Assembly (NCBI RefSeq): GCF_002158905.1
Contig: NZ_CP021431.1
Coordinates: 3,240,001 to 3,304,000, forward strand
Direction: 5' to 3'
Source: Yoonia vestfoldensis
GTDB lineage: Bacteria; Pseudomonadota; Alphaproteobacteria; Rhodobacterales; Rhodobacteraceae
DNA length: 64,000 bases
The notes below the pieces were generated by a model. The model was given only the letters and a program-made list of their open reading frames with translations, searched no databases and was not told the DNA's origin. Made by a program: the position numbers and the translations under genes. Each line of letters starts with the position of its first letter. The stretch's first letter is position 1. This document shows positions 35,255 to 45,567 of the stretch, in pieces.

Positions 35255-35844
35255 CAGAGCGCAACACCCGCCGCGTCCATATCCGCCTTGGCTCGCGCCA
35301 GCGACCCGTCGAAATCAATCGCCCGGCATAGATCCAGCCGCACCGTCACGTCAAACCCCAGCTTTGCCGCATCCAGCGCCGAATAGGCGACGCAGAAATC
35401 TGTCGCCAGCCCGACCAGCGTGATCCGGTCGATGCCGCGCGTGCGCAGATAGCCTTCCAGCCCGGTCGGCGTGGTCCGGTCGTTTTCAAAAAACGCCGAA
35501 TAGCTGTCGATGGCCGGGTTATGCCCTTTGCGGATGATCAGATCGGCGCGGTCCACCGTCAGATCGGGATGGAATTGCGCGCCCAGCGACCCCTGAATGC
35601 AATGATCCGGCCAGAGCACCTGTGGACCATAGGGCATGTCCATCATGCTCATCGGGGCGGCACCATGGGTCGATGCAAAAGAAGAATGCCCCGCCGGATG
35701 CCAGTCTTGCGTCAATACCACGACATCGAAATCATTCATTGCCGCGTTGATCCCCAGCACGATCTGGTCACCATCCGCCACGGCCAGCGCGCCACCGGGG
35801 CAAAAGTCCTGCTGCACGTCGATCACGATCAGCGCATGTGTCAT
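35254..35844 (-). CDS. pncA: Nicotinamidase / pyrazinamidase
   Basis: 196 residues. Catalytic triad: Asp9 in IVIDVQQDFCPGGAL, Lys in IIRKGHNPAIDSYSAF and Cys in LATDFCVAYSAL; the metal site is DWHPAGHSSF. It hydrolyses nicotinamide to nicotinate, the substrate of PncB in this cluster. ATG at 35844; a longer frame to 35874 adds only 10 residues. Confidence 0.96.
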   Translation of the reverse strand: MTHALIVIDVQQDFCPGGALAVADGDQIVLGINAAMNDFDVVVLTQDWHPAGHSSFASTHGAAPMSMMDMPYGPQVLWPDHCIQGSLGAQFHPDLTVDRADLIIRKGHNPAIDSYSAFFENDRTTPTGLEGYLRTRGIDRITLVGLATDFCVAYSALDAAKLGFDVTVRLDLCRAIDFDGSLARAKADMDAAGVAL

Positions 35845-35961
35845 CGTCGGCTTCCTGTCCTGCTTCTTGCCCAATCTGCCATTGATTTATCCCAAACGAA
35901 ACCCGGGGGCTTGCGCCTTGCGCGCAATTTTCCTATCGGCGGCGTCTTTGCAGGGGGTATG

Positions 35962-37200
35962 ATGGCGACGCTCGGGATCGATTTTGGCACCTCCAATACG
36001 GCGGCGGGCGTGATGGCGGCGGGGCGGCCGCATCTGATCGCGGTTGAACCCGGTCAGACGACTTTGCCGACATCCGTGTTCTTTGACCCTGATCGCAAGG
36101 TCACGCTTTATGGCTCCAGCGCCAATGCCGCCTTGATCGAGGGCCGCGAAGGCCGCTTCATGCGGGCGTTGAAATCGGTGCTGGGCACGCCTTTGCTGCG
36201 CGAACGGCGCATGATCGGCCATGAACGGCTGACCCTGCTAGAGGTCGTTGCCCGGTTTCTGGCGATGATCCGCGCCCGCGCCGAGGCCGAGACCGGCCAA
36301 AGCTATGACCACGCCCTGTCGGGCCGCCCGGTGCGGTTTCACTCTGGCGATCCCGCGCGCGATGCCCAGGCCGCGCTGGACCTGCGCGAGGCTTATCTGC
36401 TGGCCGGTTTCCGCGATGTGACCTTTATGAACGAACCAGAGGCGGCGGCACTGGCCGCGGGGCCGCTGGACAAGGGTGCCTTGGGGCTGGTCGTCGATAT
36501 CGGCGGCGGCACATCGGATTTCACGATTTTTGAACGCGACGGGGAGGCCACGCGCATCATCACCAGCCACGGCGTGCGCGTCGGGGGCACCGATTTTGAC
36601 CGCGCGCTGTCGCTGGCGCAGGTGATGCCGCTGCTGGGCCGCGGGGCCGAGATTGGCAATGCCATCGGCGACGGGCGGCATGTGGCACCGAATGCGATCT
36701 ATAATGACCTGGCGACATGGCAGAAAATCCCTTTCCTCTACACGCCGGAAAACCGGCGCATGGCGGCGGGCTTTGCAAAACTGGGCGTCGATTCCACACT
36801 TTTCACCCGGCTGCAGACCGTGCTGGACATGGAATTGGGCCATGATGTCGCCTTTGCGGTCGAGGCGGCCAAGATCCGGCTGAACACCCCCGATACGGAC
36901 CAGACCGGCATTGATTTGCGCTTTATCGCGGCTGATCTCTGGGAGCCGACCACCAAGGCCGCGATGGAAACGGCGCTGGCTGCACAGACCGCCGCGATCA
37001 GCGCCTGCGCGGCAGAGACGCTGGCGATAGCGGGCCTCACGCCTGCGCATATTGCCAAGATCGTCTTTGTCGGCGGGTCCAGCCTGTTGCAGGCCGTCGA
37101 AACCTCGATGACCGCGCTGTTCCCGCAGGCCGCCCTTGAACGCGGCGAGGCGTTTACCGCCGTCGTCGATGGGCTGGCGCTGGCGGCAGGCCCCTCTTGA
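35962..37200 (+). CDS. Short Hsp70-family (YegD-like) chaperone homologue
   Basis: 412 residues with an Hsp70 nucleotide-binding domain and no substrate-binding domain. [15 protein letters not shown] is the phosphate-1 loop, [15 protein letters not shown] the phosphate-2 loop and [12 protein letters not shown] the adenosine motif, with [13 protein letters not shown] as the connect region. This architecture is that of the uncharacterised YegD group. Start: AGGGGGT precedes two ATGs (35959, 35962); the second has a better spacing. The frame runs upstream without Hsp70 homology. Confidence 0.85.
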   Translation: MATLGIDFGTSNTAAGVMAAGRPHLIAVEPGQTTLPTSVFFDPDRKVTLYGSSANAALIEGREGRFMRALKSVLGTPLLRERRMIGHERLTLLEVVARFLAMIRARAEAETGQSYDHALSGRPVRFHSGDPARDAQAALDLREAYLLAGFRDVTFMNEPEAAALAAGPLDKGALGLVVDIGGGTSDFTIFERDGEATRIITSHGVRVGGTDFDRALSLAQVMPLLGRGAEIGNAIGDGRHVAPNAIYNDLATWQKIPFLYTPENRRMAAGFAKLGVDSTLFTRLQTVLDMELGHDVAFAVEAAKIRLNTPDTDQTGIDLRFIAADLWEPTTKAAMETALAAQTAAISACAAETLAIAGLTPAHIAKIVFVGGSSLLQAVETSMTALFPQAALERGEAFTAVVDGLALAAGPS

Positions 37201-37232
37201 ACAGATGCGCGGGCAGGCGTAATCCAAGGCCC

Positions 37233-38138
37233 ATGTATATCGTCGCTGCCCTTTACCATTTCACCCGCTTTGCCGACCCTGCCGCCCTGCGCGGGCCGCT
37301 GCTGGACCTGTGCCGCGCGCGCGGGATCAGCGGCACGTTGCTGCTGGCAGGCGAAGGGATCAACGGCACCATCGCGGGGGATCGCGCGGGCATCGACGCG
37401 GTGCTGACGCATATCCGCGCCTTGCCCGGCTGTGCCGATCTGGAATGGAAGGAAAGCACCGCCGCAGACGCGCCGTTCCACCGCATGAAAGTCCGGCTCA
37501 AGCGTGAAATCGTCACCATGGGCCAGCCCGATATCGACCCGGTGTCGCGGGTCGGCCATTACGTCGATCCAGCCGATTGGAACGCATTGATTTCTGCGCC
37601 CGATGTCGCGGTCATCGACACGCGCAACGATTACGAGGTGGCGATCGGCACATTCGACGGAGCAATTGACCCGCAGACCAAATCTTTCGGCGAATTCCCC
37701 GCATGGTGGGAAGCCAACAAGCACCGGTTCCACAACAAGCGCATCGCGATGTTCTGCACCGGCGGCATCCGCTGCGAGAAATCCACCAATTACCTGATGG
37801 GCCAAGGGGTGGAAGAGGTCTATCACCTCAAGGGCGGGATCCTGAAATACCTCGAAGAGGTGCCGCAGGATACCAGCAAATGGGACGGGGAATGTTTCGT
37901 CTTTGACGGCCGCGTCAGCGTCGGCCACGGGCTGGCCGAGGGGCCGCATATCCTGTGCCACGGCTGCCGCCGCCCGCTGCTGCCCGAGGATCGCAACCAT
38001 CCCGCGTTCGAGCAAGGCGTTGCCTGCCATCATTGCGTGGATGAGACCAGCGCCGAGGACAAGGCCCGGTTCCGCGAACGGCAAAAGCAGATCGCCTTGG
38101 CAAAGGACCGTGGGGCCCGGCATATTGGCGGGCTTTGA
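37233..38138 (+). CDS. trhO: TrhO, tRNA uridine-34 5-hydroxylase (rhodanese-like)
   Basis: 301 residues of the YceA/TrhO family. N-terminal acylphosphatase-like domain ([44 protein letters not shown]), central rhodanese with the active loop [13 protein letters not shown], and C-terminal zinc-type Cys pairs (CHGC...CHHC). TrhO hydroxylates U34 of tRNAs in an O2-dependent way as a first step towards mo5U/cmo5U. ATG at 37233 with AAGG upstream. Ends overlapping the next gene by 29 bp. Confidence 0.94.
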   Translation: MYIVAALYHFTRFADPAALRGPLLDLCRARGISGTLLLAGEGINGTIAGDRAGIDAVLTHIRALPGCADLEWKESTAADAPFHRMKVRLKREIVTMGQPDIDPVSRVGHYVDPADWNALISAPDVAVIDTRNDYEVAIGTFDGAIDPQTKSFGEFPAWWEANKHRFHNKRIAMFCTGGIRCEKSTNYLMGQGVEEVYHLKGGILKYLEEVPQDTSKWDGECFVFDGRVSVGHGLAEGPHILCHGCRRPLLPEDRNHPAFEQGVACHHCVDETSAEDKARFRERQKQIALAKDRGARHIGGL

Positions 38139-39171
38139 ACACAGAACCGCGCTGGCGCTGCTGATCGGGCTGGCAGGCGGGGTGATCGCCTATGCCATCG
38201 GGCTGCCGCTGCCGTGGATGCTGGGACCGATGATCGCCAATGTCGCCGCCGCCATGCTGCGCGCCCCGGTCAAAGGGCCCGCCGGGCTGCGCCATATCGT
38301 GGTGCCGGTGATCGGTGTGCTGCTGGGGTCGGGTGTGACGGCCGACATGTTCGGGCTGATCTCGACCTGGGTGCTGACGCTGGTCCTGCTGCCGCCCTTC
38401 CTGCTGGCGGCGGCGGGGGTGTCTTTCGTGATCTATCGCCGCATCGGCGGCTATGATCCGGTCACCGCCTATTATGCCGCCATGCCCGGCGGGTTGAATG
38501 AAATGATCCTGCTGGGCGGCGAGGCGGGTGGCAGCGAACGCCAGATCGCGCTTGCCCATGCCGCGCGGGTGATGATCGTGATTACCTTTGTGGCGCTTTA
38601 CTTCGGGCTGGTGCTGGGCGTGTCGGCGGGGGGCAGCGATGGCGCCAATTGGACAGGCTTTGGCGCGCTGACGCTGCGCGATTATGCCGTGCTTGGGCTT
38701 TGCGCCGTGGCGGGCGCTTGGCTGGGCAAGATCGCGCGATTGCCCGCCGCCCCCGTCTTTGGCCCGATGATCCTGAGCGGGATCGCCCATTATACCGCCC
38801 TTGTGACCGTGCCGCCGCCCAGCCTGTTTGTCATAGCGGCCCAAGTCACCATCGGCACCGTGATCGGCACCCGCTTTGTCGGCGCAAGGCTGGCCGATCT
38901 GGGGCGCGAACTGGGGCTGGCTGCGCTGTCCTCGGGGATCATGCTGATCGTCGCCCTTGGCTTTGCCGAAGTGATCGTGCTGGCGGGGGGCATGCCACTG
39001 GCGCAGGCGTTTCTGGCCTATGCGCCGGGGGGGCTGACGGAAATGTCGCTGCTGACCCTCGCGATGGGGCAGGACGCAACCTATGTATCGGTGATCCACG
39101 TCATCCGCATCACGCTGGTGATCGCGGTTGCACCGCTTGTCTTTGCGATGATCCGCAAACCCAGCCTTTGA
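38110..39171 (+). CDS. AbrB family membrane protein
   Basis: 353 residues from GTG at 38110 (AAAGGA two nt upstream), with about ten hydrophobic helices and the AbrB (PF05145) signature: [55 protein letters not shown], and the repeated half FGPMILSG...[17 protein letters not shown]. The E. coli homologue is reported as a regulator of aidB, yet the topology suggests a transporter. The start is approximate; TTG at 38125 is an alternative. Confidence 0.85.
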   Translation: MGPGILAGFEHRTALALLIGLAGGVIAYAIGLPLPWMLGPMIANVAAAMLRAPVKGPAGLRHIVVPVIGVLLGSGVTADMFGLISTWVLTLVLLPPFLLAAAGVSFVIYRRIGGYDPVTAYYAAMPGGLNEMILLGGEAGGSERQIALAHAARVMIVITFVALYFGLVLGVSAGGSDGANWTGFGALTLRDYAVLGLCAVAGAWLGKIARLPAAPVFGPMILSGIAHYTALVTVPPPSLFVIAAQVTIGTVIGTRFVGARLADLGRELGLAALSSGIMLIVALGFAEVIVLAGGMPLAQAFLAYAPGGLTEMSLLTLAMGQDATYVSVIHVIRITLVIAVAPLVFAMIRKPSL

Positions 39172-39183
39172 TTGGAAATCTTG

Positions 39184-41268
39184 ATGTTCAAACATTTGCC
39201 CGACGCGCCCTTGGCCGACAAACGCCCGACCACCGCGACGGCACATGGCGTCACCTTGCACGACGATTTCGCATGGCTGCGCGCGGACAACTGGCAAGAG
39301 GCGATGCGCGATCCCGCCAAACTGCCCACCGATATCGCGGATTACCTGCGGGCCGAGAATGCCTATTACGACACCGCCATGGCCGATACGACCGATCTGC
39401 AAGCCACGCTGATCGCGGAAATGCGCGGAAGGATCAAGGAAGACGACACATCCGTCCCGCGCAAAAACGGCGCTTATGCCTATCTCATGCGCTATAGCGA
39501 AGGGGCCGAACATCCTGTCTATATCCGCACCGCGCGCGATGGCGGCGACGAGGTCGTGCTGCTGGACGTCAATGCCGAGGCGGCGGCGCATGATTATTTC
39601 GACCTTGGCGCTGTCGCTGTGGCACCCGGCCACGGCATTCTTGCATGGAAGGCCGACACCACGGGATCAGAGTTCTTTACCCTGCGCCTGCGCGATACCG
39701 CCAGCGGACAGGACAGCGCCACGCTGATCGCGGATGTCGGGTCGGTTGCTTGGGTCGATGACCAGACATTGCTCTATGTCCGCGTGGACGACAGGCATCA
39801 CCCCAACAAGGTGTTTCGCCACCGGATCGGCAGCGATCCCACAGAGGACGTGCTGGTTTACGAAGAAAAAGATCCCCGCTATTTCGTCGGCGTCAGCCGG
39901 CTGCGCTCGGGGGCCTATGTCCAGATCGCCACCGGCATGAACGACGAAAACGAGGTCTGGGTGATCCCCACCGCCACGCCGGAGGCCGCACCCCAGCTGA
40001 TTGAAGGCCGGACCGAAGGGCTGGAATACGAGATCGACCATCAGGGCGATAACTTCGTGATCCTGACCAATGCCGATGGCGCGGTGGATTTCAAGATTGT
40101 CACCGCACCTGTCGCCACGCCGCAGCGCGCGCATTGGGCCGATCTGGTGCCCTATCGCGCGGGGCGCATGGTGATCGGGCTGGCCGCCTATCGCGACTGG
40201 CTGATCTGGGTGGAACGCGAAAACGCGCTGCCACGGATCTGCTATCAAGGGCCTGCGGGCGAGATGCAGAGTATCGCCTTTGACGAAGAGGCCTATGCTT
40301 TAGGGGCTGACCCGAGCGCGGAATATGACACCAATATGTTCCGCTTTACCTATTCATCGCCCACAACGCCGTCACAAGTGTTCGATTTTGATCTGGCGAC
40401 AGGCAAGCGGGTGTTGATGAAACAGACAGAATTGCCCAGCGGCCACGACCCTGCCGATTACACCACACGCCGGATCATGGCGCCATCGCATGACGGGGCG
40501 CTGGTGCCGGTGACAATCCTGCACCACGCAACGACCGAACTGGACGGCGCAGCGCCTTGCCTGCTTTATGGCTACGGCTCTTACGGGGCATCCATGCCCG
40601 CAGGCTTTTCCGCCAACCGGTTGTCGCTGGTGGATCGCGGCTTTGTCTATGCCATCGCCCATGTGCGCGGCGGCGAGGAAAAGGGCCGCGCCTGGTATGA
40701 GGATGCGAAATTCGGACGCAAGGCGAACACGTTCCACGATTTCATCGGCGCAGCCAAGGCGCTGATCGCCGACGGCTACACCGGCAAAGGCCGGATCGTG
40801 GCGCAGGGCGGATCGGCGGGCGGGCTGCTGGTGGGGGCTGTGGTGAACATGGCACCCGAGCTTTGGGCCGGCATCATCGCCGATGTGCCTTTTGTCGATG
40901 TGCTGACCACGATCCTTGACGACACACTGCCCCTGACGCCGGGCGAATGGTCGCAATGGGGCAATCCGATCGAAAGCAAAACCGCCTTTGACGATATCCG
41001 CGCCTATTCGCCTTATGACAATGTCACCGCGCAGGATTATCCCGCGATGCTGGTGACAGCGGGCGTGTCCGACCCGCGCGTGACCTATTGGGAACCGGCC
41101 AAATGGGTCGCCAAGCTGCGGATCACCAAAACCGACGACAATATCCTGCTGCTGAAAACCAATATGACATCGGGGCATTTCGGCAAAACCGGACGGTTTG
41201 CAGCGCTCGAGGATGCGGCGCGGTCCTATGCCTTTGCGATCAAGGCTGTGGGTCGGGGGGTGCGCTGA
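39184..41268 (+). CDS. ptrB: Oligopeptidase B (S9A prolyl-oligopeptidase family)
   Basis: 694 residues. Seven-bladed propeller (about residues 70-410) followed by the alpha/beta-hydrolase domain. Catalytic Ser in GRIVAQGGSAGGLLVG, His in NMTSGHFGKTGR, with the oxyanion segment YGYGSYGASM. It cleaves peptides after basic residues in the cytoplasm. ATG at 39184 with GGAA at 7 nt. Its last codons lie inside a large inverted repeat (41257-41321). Confidence 0.93.
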   Translation: MFKHLPDAPLADKRPTTATAHGVTLHDDFAWLRADNWQEAMRDPAKLPTDIADYLRAENAYYDTAMADTTDLQATLIAEMRGRIKEDDTSVPRKNGAYAYLMRYSEGAEHPVYIRTARDGGDEVVLLDVNAEAAAHDYFDLGAVAVAPGHGILAWKADTTGSEFFTLRLRDTASGQDSATLIADVGSVAWVDDQTLLYVRVDDRHHPNKVFRHRIGSDPTEDVLVYEEKDPRYFVGVSRLRSGAYVQIATGMNDENEVWVIPTATPEAAPQLIEGRTEGLEYEIDHQGDNFVILTNADGAVDFKIVTAPVATPQRAHWADLVPYRAGRMVIGLAAYRDWLIWVERENALPRICYQGPAGEMQSIAFDEEAYALGADPSAEYDTNMFRFTYSSPTTPSQVFDFDLATGKRVLMKQTELPSGHDPADYTTRRIMAPSHDGALVPVTILHHATTELDGAAPCLLYGYGSYGASMPAGFSANRLSLVDRGFVYAIAHVRGGEEKGRAWYEDAKFGRKANTFHDFIGAAKALIADGYTGKGRIVAQGGSAGGLLVGAVVNMAPELWAGIIADVPFVDVLTTILDDTLPLTPGEWSQWGNPIESKTAFDDIRAYSPYDNVTAQDYPAMLVTAGVSDPRVTYWEPAKWVAKLRITKTDDNILLLKTNMTSGHFGKTGRFAALEDAARSYAFAIKAVGRGVR

Positions 41269-41321
41269 AGCGCACCCTACCCTAGTTTTGCAAGACCGTA
41301 GGGTGCGCTTCAGCGCACCCC
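41257..41321. repeat. 24-bp-arm inverted repeat between convergent ptrB and gyrB
   Basis: Left arm 41257-41280 (GGGGTGCGCTGAAGCGCACC then CTAC) is the exact reverse complement of the right arm 41298-41321 (GTAGGGTGCGCTTCAGCGCA then CCCC); a 17-bp spacer lies between. Each arm is itself hairpin-forming (GGGTGCGCT/AGCGCACCC). The ptrB stop codon lies within the left arm; gyrB ends 11 bp after the right arm. Probably a mobile palindromic repeat acting as bidirectional terminator. Confidence 0.85.
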
Positions 41322-41331
41322 TGCACCCACA

Positions 41332-43746
41332 TCAAAAATCAAGATTTTCCACGCTCAACGCATTGGTCTGGATGAATTCGCGCCGCGGCTCGACCACATC
41401 GCCCATCAACTTGGTGAACAGATCATCCGCCTCGGCCACATCCTCGACCTTGACCTGCAACAGGGTGCGCGCATCGGGGTCGAGCGTGGTTTCCCACAGC
41501 TGGTCGGGGTTCATTTCGCCCAGACCCTTGTAGCGCTGCAAGGACAGGCCCTTTTCGCCCTCTTCCAGAATGGCGCGCAGCAGGTCCAGCGGGCCATGGA
41601 TCAGCTGGCTACGGTCCTTGCGCACCAGCGTCGCGGGCAGGTTGTAAACCTCTTGCAGGCTTTGCGTGAACGTCCCCGTGCGCCGCGCCTCGCCCGAACG
41701 CAGCATCGTGCCATCCAGCGTGCGCACCTCTTCCACGCCGCGCAGGATACGGGCCAGACGCATGCCTTTGTCCTGCGTGATCCGGCCCTGCCAGCCGCGT
41801 TCCCATTCCAGCGCGATCAGATCAAGGCGCTGGGCCACGCGGTCGGCAGTGCCCTGCAGATCGTTTTCCACGACGCCGGGCACGAAAGCCCCCGCAATGG
41901 CCGCCTGTTCAAGGATATGGCGGGGGTAATGGGTCGGAAACGCCTCTAGCACGCGTTTCAGCTGGCGGGCCTCGTCGACGATGCGGCGCAGATCGGCACC
42001 GGTGATTTCCTCGCCATTGCCTTGGCGCAGCATGGCACCTTCGATGCCCTGTTCGATCAGATATTCGTCCATCGCGGCCTGATCTTTCAGATAGACCTCG
42101 GACCGGCCGCGCGTGACCTTATAAAGCGGCGGCTGCGCGATATAGAGATGCCCGCCTTCGATCAGTTCGGGCATCTGCCGGAAGAAGAACGTCAGCAGCA
42201 AGGTGCGGATATGCGCGCCATCGACATCGGCGTCGGTCATGATGATGACCTTGTGATAGCGCAGCTTGTCGATATTGAATTCATCGCGCCCGATACCGGT
42301 GCCCAGCGCCATGACAAGGTTGCCAATCTCCTGACTGGACAGCATCCGGTCGAACCGGGCGCGTTCGACGTTCAGGATCTTGCCCTTCAGCGGCAGGATC
42401 GCCTGCGTGCCACGGTCACGGCCTGTCTGGGCGGACCCACCGGCGCTGTCACCCTCGACCAAAAAGACTTCGGTCTTGGAAGGGTCCTTTTCGGAACAAT
42501 CCTTGAGCTTGGAGGCATTGAAATTCACATCCATCGCCGATTTGCGGCGGATCTCGCGGGCTTTGCGGGCGGCTTCGCGGGCTGCAGCCGCCTCGACGAT
42601 CTTGGAGATGATCGCCTTTGCGGTGGCGGGGTTTTCCTCGAACCATTCGTTCAGCTTTTCGCCCATCAGGTTTTCGACGGCGGGGCGCACCTCAGAGCTG
42701 ACGAGTTTATCCTTGGTCTGGCTGGAAAACTTCGGATCGGGCACTTTGACCGACAAGACGCAGGTCAGCCCTTCGCGGGCATCATCGCCTGTCAACGCGA
42801 TCTTTTCTTTCTTGGTAATGCCGGTTTCGGTCGCATATTTGCTGATCGCGCGGGTCAGCGCGCCACGGAAACCCGCCAGATGCGTGCCGCCATCACGCTG
42901 CGGGATGTTGTTGGTAAACGGCAGCACCATTTCGTTATAGCTGTCATTCCACCACATCGCGACCTCGACCCCGATATCGTCACGTTCGCCGGTGACATAG
43001 ATCGGCGTTTCCATCAGCGGCGTTTTCGACCGGTCCAGATATTTGACGAATTCGCGCACGCCGCCTTCGTAGAAAAGTTCGGTGCGCAGCGGTTCTGCGG
43101 GGCGTAGATCCTCGAGTATGATGCGCACGCCAGAGTTCAGAAAGGCCAGTTCGCGCAGGCGTTTTTCAAGAATATGGAAATCGAAATCGCGGTTTGAAAA
43201 GGTGGTCAGGGCCGCAAGAAAGGTGATCTCGGTCCCCTTGCGTCCGTCGGCATCGCCCATGATGCGCAGGGATTCCACGGTGAACCCGCCTTCGAAACGG
43301 GCGTAATGTTCCTTGCCTTCGCGCCAGATGCGCAGTTCCAGAAAATCCGACAAGGCATTCACAACCGAGACACCAACGCCGTGCAACCCGCCCGAGACCT
43401 TGTAGGAATTGCTGTCGAATTTGCCGCCCGCATGCAGCTGGGTCATGATGACCTCGGCTGCGGAAACCCCCTCGCCCTCATGGATGCCGACGGGGATGCC
43501 GCGCCCGTTGTCACCCACGGTGACAGAGCTGTCGGCGTTGATCCGCACATAGACATGGTCGGCGTGACCGGCCAAAGCCTCGTCAATGCCGTTATCGACG
43601 ACCTCATAGACCATGTGGTGCAGGCCGGACCCGTCGTCAGTGTCGCCGATATACATGCCGGGACGCTTGCGGACAGCCTCTAACCCTTTGAGAACTTTGA
43701 TGGAATCGGCACCGTATTCTTCTTGTTTCTTGTCGTCATCGGCCAT
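41332..43746 (-). CDS. gyrB: DNA gyrase subunit B
   Basis: 804 residues. GHKL ATPase motifs (VRKRPGMYIGDTDDGSGLHHMVYEVVDNGIDEALAG and GLHGVGVSVVNALS), TOPRIM with EGDSAGGSA and IIMTDADVDGAHIRTLLL, and C-terminal YKGLGEMNPDQLWETTLDP. Gyrase introduces negative supercoils with GyrA. ATG at 43746 (MADDDKKQEEYGADSIKVL) follows AGGAC; an upstream ATG at 43764 has no SD. In the dnaA-dnaN-recF-gyrB order with one extra gene (lysE-type) inserted before it. Confidence 0.98.
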   Translation of the reverse strand: MADDDKKQEEYGADSIKVLKGLEAVRKRPGMYIGDTDDGSGLHHMVYEVVDNGIDEALAGHADHVYVRINADSSVTVGDNGRGIPVGIHEGEGVSAAEVIMTQLHAGGKFDSNSYKVSGGLHGVGVSVVNALSDFLELRIWREGKEHYARFEGGFTVESLRIMGDADGRKGTEITFLAALTTFSNRDFDFHILEKRLRELAFLNSGVRIILEDLRPAEPLRTELFYEGGVREFVKYLDRSKTPLMETPIYVTGERDDIGVEVAMWWNDSYNEMVLPFTNNIPQRDGGTHLAGFRGALTRAISKYATETGITKKEKIALTGDDAREGLTCVLSVKVPDPKFSSQTKDKLVSSEVRPAVENLMGEKLNEWFEENPATAKAIISKIVEAAAAREAARKAREIRRKSAMDVNFNASKLKDCSEKDPSKTEVFLVEGDSAGGSAQTGRDRGTQAILPLKGKILNVERARFDRMLSSQEIGNLVMALGTGIGRDEFNIDKLRYHKVIIMTDADVDGAHIRTLLLTFFFRQMPELIEGGHLYIAQPPLYKVTRGRSEVYLKDQAAMDEYLIEQGIEGAMLRQGNGEEITGADLRRIVDEARQLKRVLEAFPTHYPRHILEQAAIAGAFVPGVVENDLQGTADRVAQRLDLIALEWERGWQGRITQDKGMRLARILRGVEEVRTLDGTMLRSGEARRTGTFTQSLQEVYNLPATLVRKDRSQLIHGPLDLLRAILEEGEKGLSLQRYKGLGEMNPDQLWETTLDPDARTLLQVKVEDVAEADDLFTKLMGDVVEPRREFIQTNALSVENLDF

Positions 43747-43839
43747 GGGGTCAGTCCTGTTCATCTATGCGCAAAATATATGCGGTTTGGCCGGGGATGT
43801 CACGCGAATGACACCATATTTTGTGTGTTTGCAAAGCGC

Positions 43840-44460
43840 TTAGCTGATCGCGATGACGGCCCCGACCGCAACCAGCAAACAGCCAGCGACAAGATTGATC
43901 CGGCGCAGCACGTCAGGCGATTTCAGCGCGCCACGCATTCGCCCGATAAAACCCGCCAGCAGCAGATTGCCCACTAGCGGGATCACGAAGCTCAGCGTGC
44001 AGATCGCAAAGATATCGGCCGGCGTCACCTGTGTCAGGTCGAAAAATCCCGGCAGCACGCCCATGTAGAACAGCACCGCCTTGGGATTGCCAAGGATCAC
44101 CGCGACACCCGCAACAAAGCCTGCCCAGCGCCCCGGCCGTGTCAGGCGGCTGTCCGCGCGCAGCGCGTGCCCCCCAGACCGGATCAGCCCGATCCCCATG
44201 AATATGAACACCGCCACAGCGATCCATTTCATCACCAGCATCACCTCGGCAAAGGCCGAGACCAGCCATGTCACACCGAGGATCGCAACCAATGGCCAGA
44301 AGATATCACCCAGCGCCACGCCCACCGCGAGCGGCCACGCGGCGGCAAACCCGCCCGACAGGGACCGCGCCAGCAGCGCGACCCAGACCGGACCGGGGGT
44401 GACGAACAGGATAAGCAAGGCACCGGCATACAGCACAAGGCCCGAGGCGGTAACGGTCAT
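43840..44460 (-). CDS. LysE/RhtB family amino-acid exporter
   Basis: 206 residues with about six hydrophobic helices. Family N-terminus LLILFVTPGPVWVALLARSLSGGFAAAWPLAVGVALGDIFW and the loop ILGNPKAVLFYMGVLPGFF. Members export amino acids or related metabolites. Its start overlaps the recF stop (ATGA), which shows that it is embedded in the recF-gyrB transcript; this insertion between recF and gyrB is not in the classical order. Confidence 0.9.
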   Translation of the reverse strand: MTVTASGLVLYAGALLILFVTPGPVWVALLARSLSGGFAAAWPLAVGVALGDIFWPLVAILGVTWLVSAFAEVMLVMKWIAVAVFIFMGIGLIRSGGHALRADSRLTRPGRWAGFVAGVAVILGNPKAVLFYMGVLPGFFDLTQVTPADIFAICTLSFVIPLVGNLLLAGFIGRMRGALKSPDVLRRINLVAGCLLVAVGAVIAIS

Positions 44461-45557
44461 ATTGCGTCTTTGCGCTCCACTGCCGACTGGCCGTGCGTTT
44501 CGGTGACTTCGGCGTATTGCGCGCGGGACCCCAGCTCGGCGAACAGTTCCGGCCCCGTGCCCGTCATGAACGCCTGTGCGCCCAGCGCGCAGATTTCATC
44601 ATAAAGCGCGGCGCGGCGGCTGGCGTCAAGATGGGCTGCGACTTCGTCCAACAAAAGGATCGGCGGCGCGCCGAAATCCTGCGCCAGTGCGCGTGCATTG
44701 GCCAAAATCAGGCTGATCAGCAGGGCCTTTTGTTCACCGGTGGAACAGTCGCTGGCCGGCACATTCTTATCGACAAAGACGGCGTCAAGATCGGCGCGGT
44801 GCGGCCCCAACAGCGTGCGCCCGGCGGCCATGTCACGGCTGCGATGATCGGCCAGCGCCGATTGCAGGTCATCCGGCAACGGGTCCGCATGGGTCAGCGT
44901 CAACAGCGCGGTAGGAAAGGCGCTAACCGCCGCGGCCTGCGCAGCAGTCAGCGCTGCGATGGCCTGTGTGCGGTTGGTCGTAATCTGGGTTGCGGCCTCG
45001 GCCATCTGGCCTTCGATCGCGGCATACCAATGCGGATCGCGCACCATGTCTTTCAGCAGGCGGTTACGTTCGCGCATCGCCTTTTCATAGGTCAGCACAG
45101 CATCGGCATGGCTCGGCTCGAAGCTCAGCGTCGCGCGGTCCAGAAAGCGGCGCCGCCCCTCGGCCCCTTCGATCCAGAGCCGGTCCATCGCGGGCACCAG
45201 CCAGAGCACCCGCGCGATCCGGCCCAAGGCCAGCTGGGGGGCCGTCTTGGCGTCGATGCGCAATTGGCGGGGCTGGCCTGCCTCGGCCCAGGTTTCGATT
45301 TCATGGACCTGATAAAGCGATTGCAGGATGCCGGTGACCTTCCAGCCCAGCGCCTCTGGCCTGCGCGCCAGATCATCGGCCCCCGCGCGGCGCAGCCCAC
45401 GCCCCGGCGACAAAAGCGACACCGCCTCTAGGATATTGGTCTTGCCCGCGCCATTTGGCCCAAAGATCGCCAGCGGGCGCGGGTCCAGATCCAGCACTGC
45501 GCGTTTATGCGACCGAAAATGCGACAGGCCAAGTTGAGACAATGCCAGCGCGGTCAT
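44457..45557 (-). CDS. recF: DNA replication and repair protein RecF
   Basis: 366 residues. LGLSHFRSHKRAVLDLDPRPLAIFGPNGAGKTNILEAVSLLSPGRGLR contains Walker A; the signature DCSTGEQKALLISLILANA and Walker B ILLLDEVAAHLD are present. RecF loads RecA at gaps with RecOR. ATG at 45557; GTG at 45566 is possible. Preceded by two AT-rich hairpins after dnaN. Confidence 0.96.
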   Translation of the reverse strand: MTALALSQLGLSHFRSHKRAVLDLDPRPLAIFGPNGAGKTNILEAVSLLSPGRGLRRAGADDLARRPEALGWKVTGILQSLYQVHEIETWAEAGQPRQLRIDAKTAPQLALGRIARVLWLVPAMDRLWIEGAEGRRRFLDRATLSFEPSHADAVLTYEKAMRERNRLLKDMVRDPHWYAAIEGQMAEAATQITTNRTQAIAALTAAQAAAVSAFPTALLTLTHADPLPDDLQSALADHRSRDMAAGRTLLGPHRADLDAVFVDKNVPASDCSTGEQKALLISLILANARALAQDFGAPPILLLDEVAAHLDASRRAALYDEICALGAQAFMTGTGPELFAELGSRAQYAEVTETHGQSAVERKDAI

Positions 45558-45567
45558 GGCCCGCACA

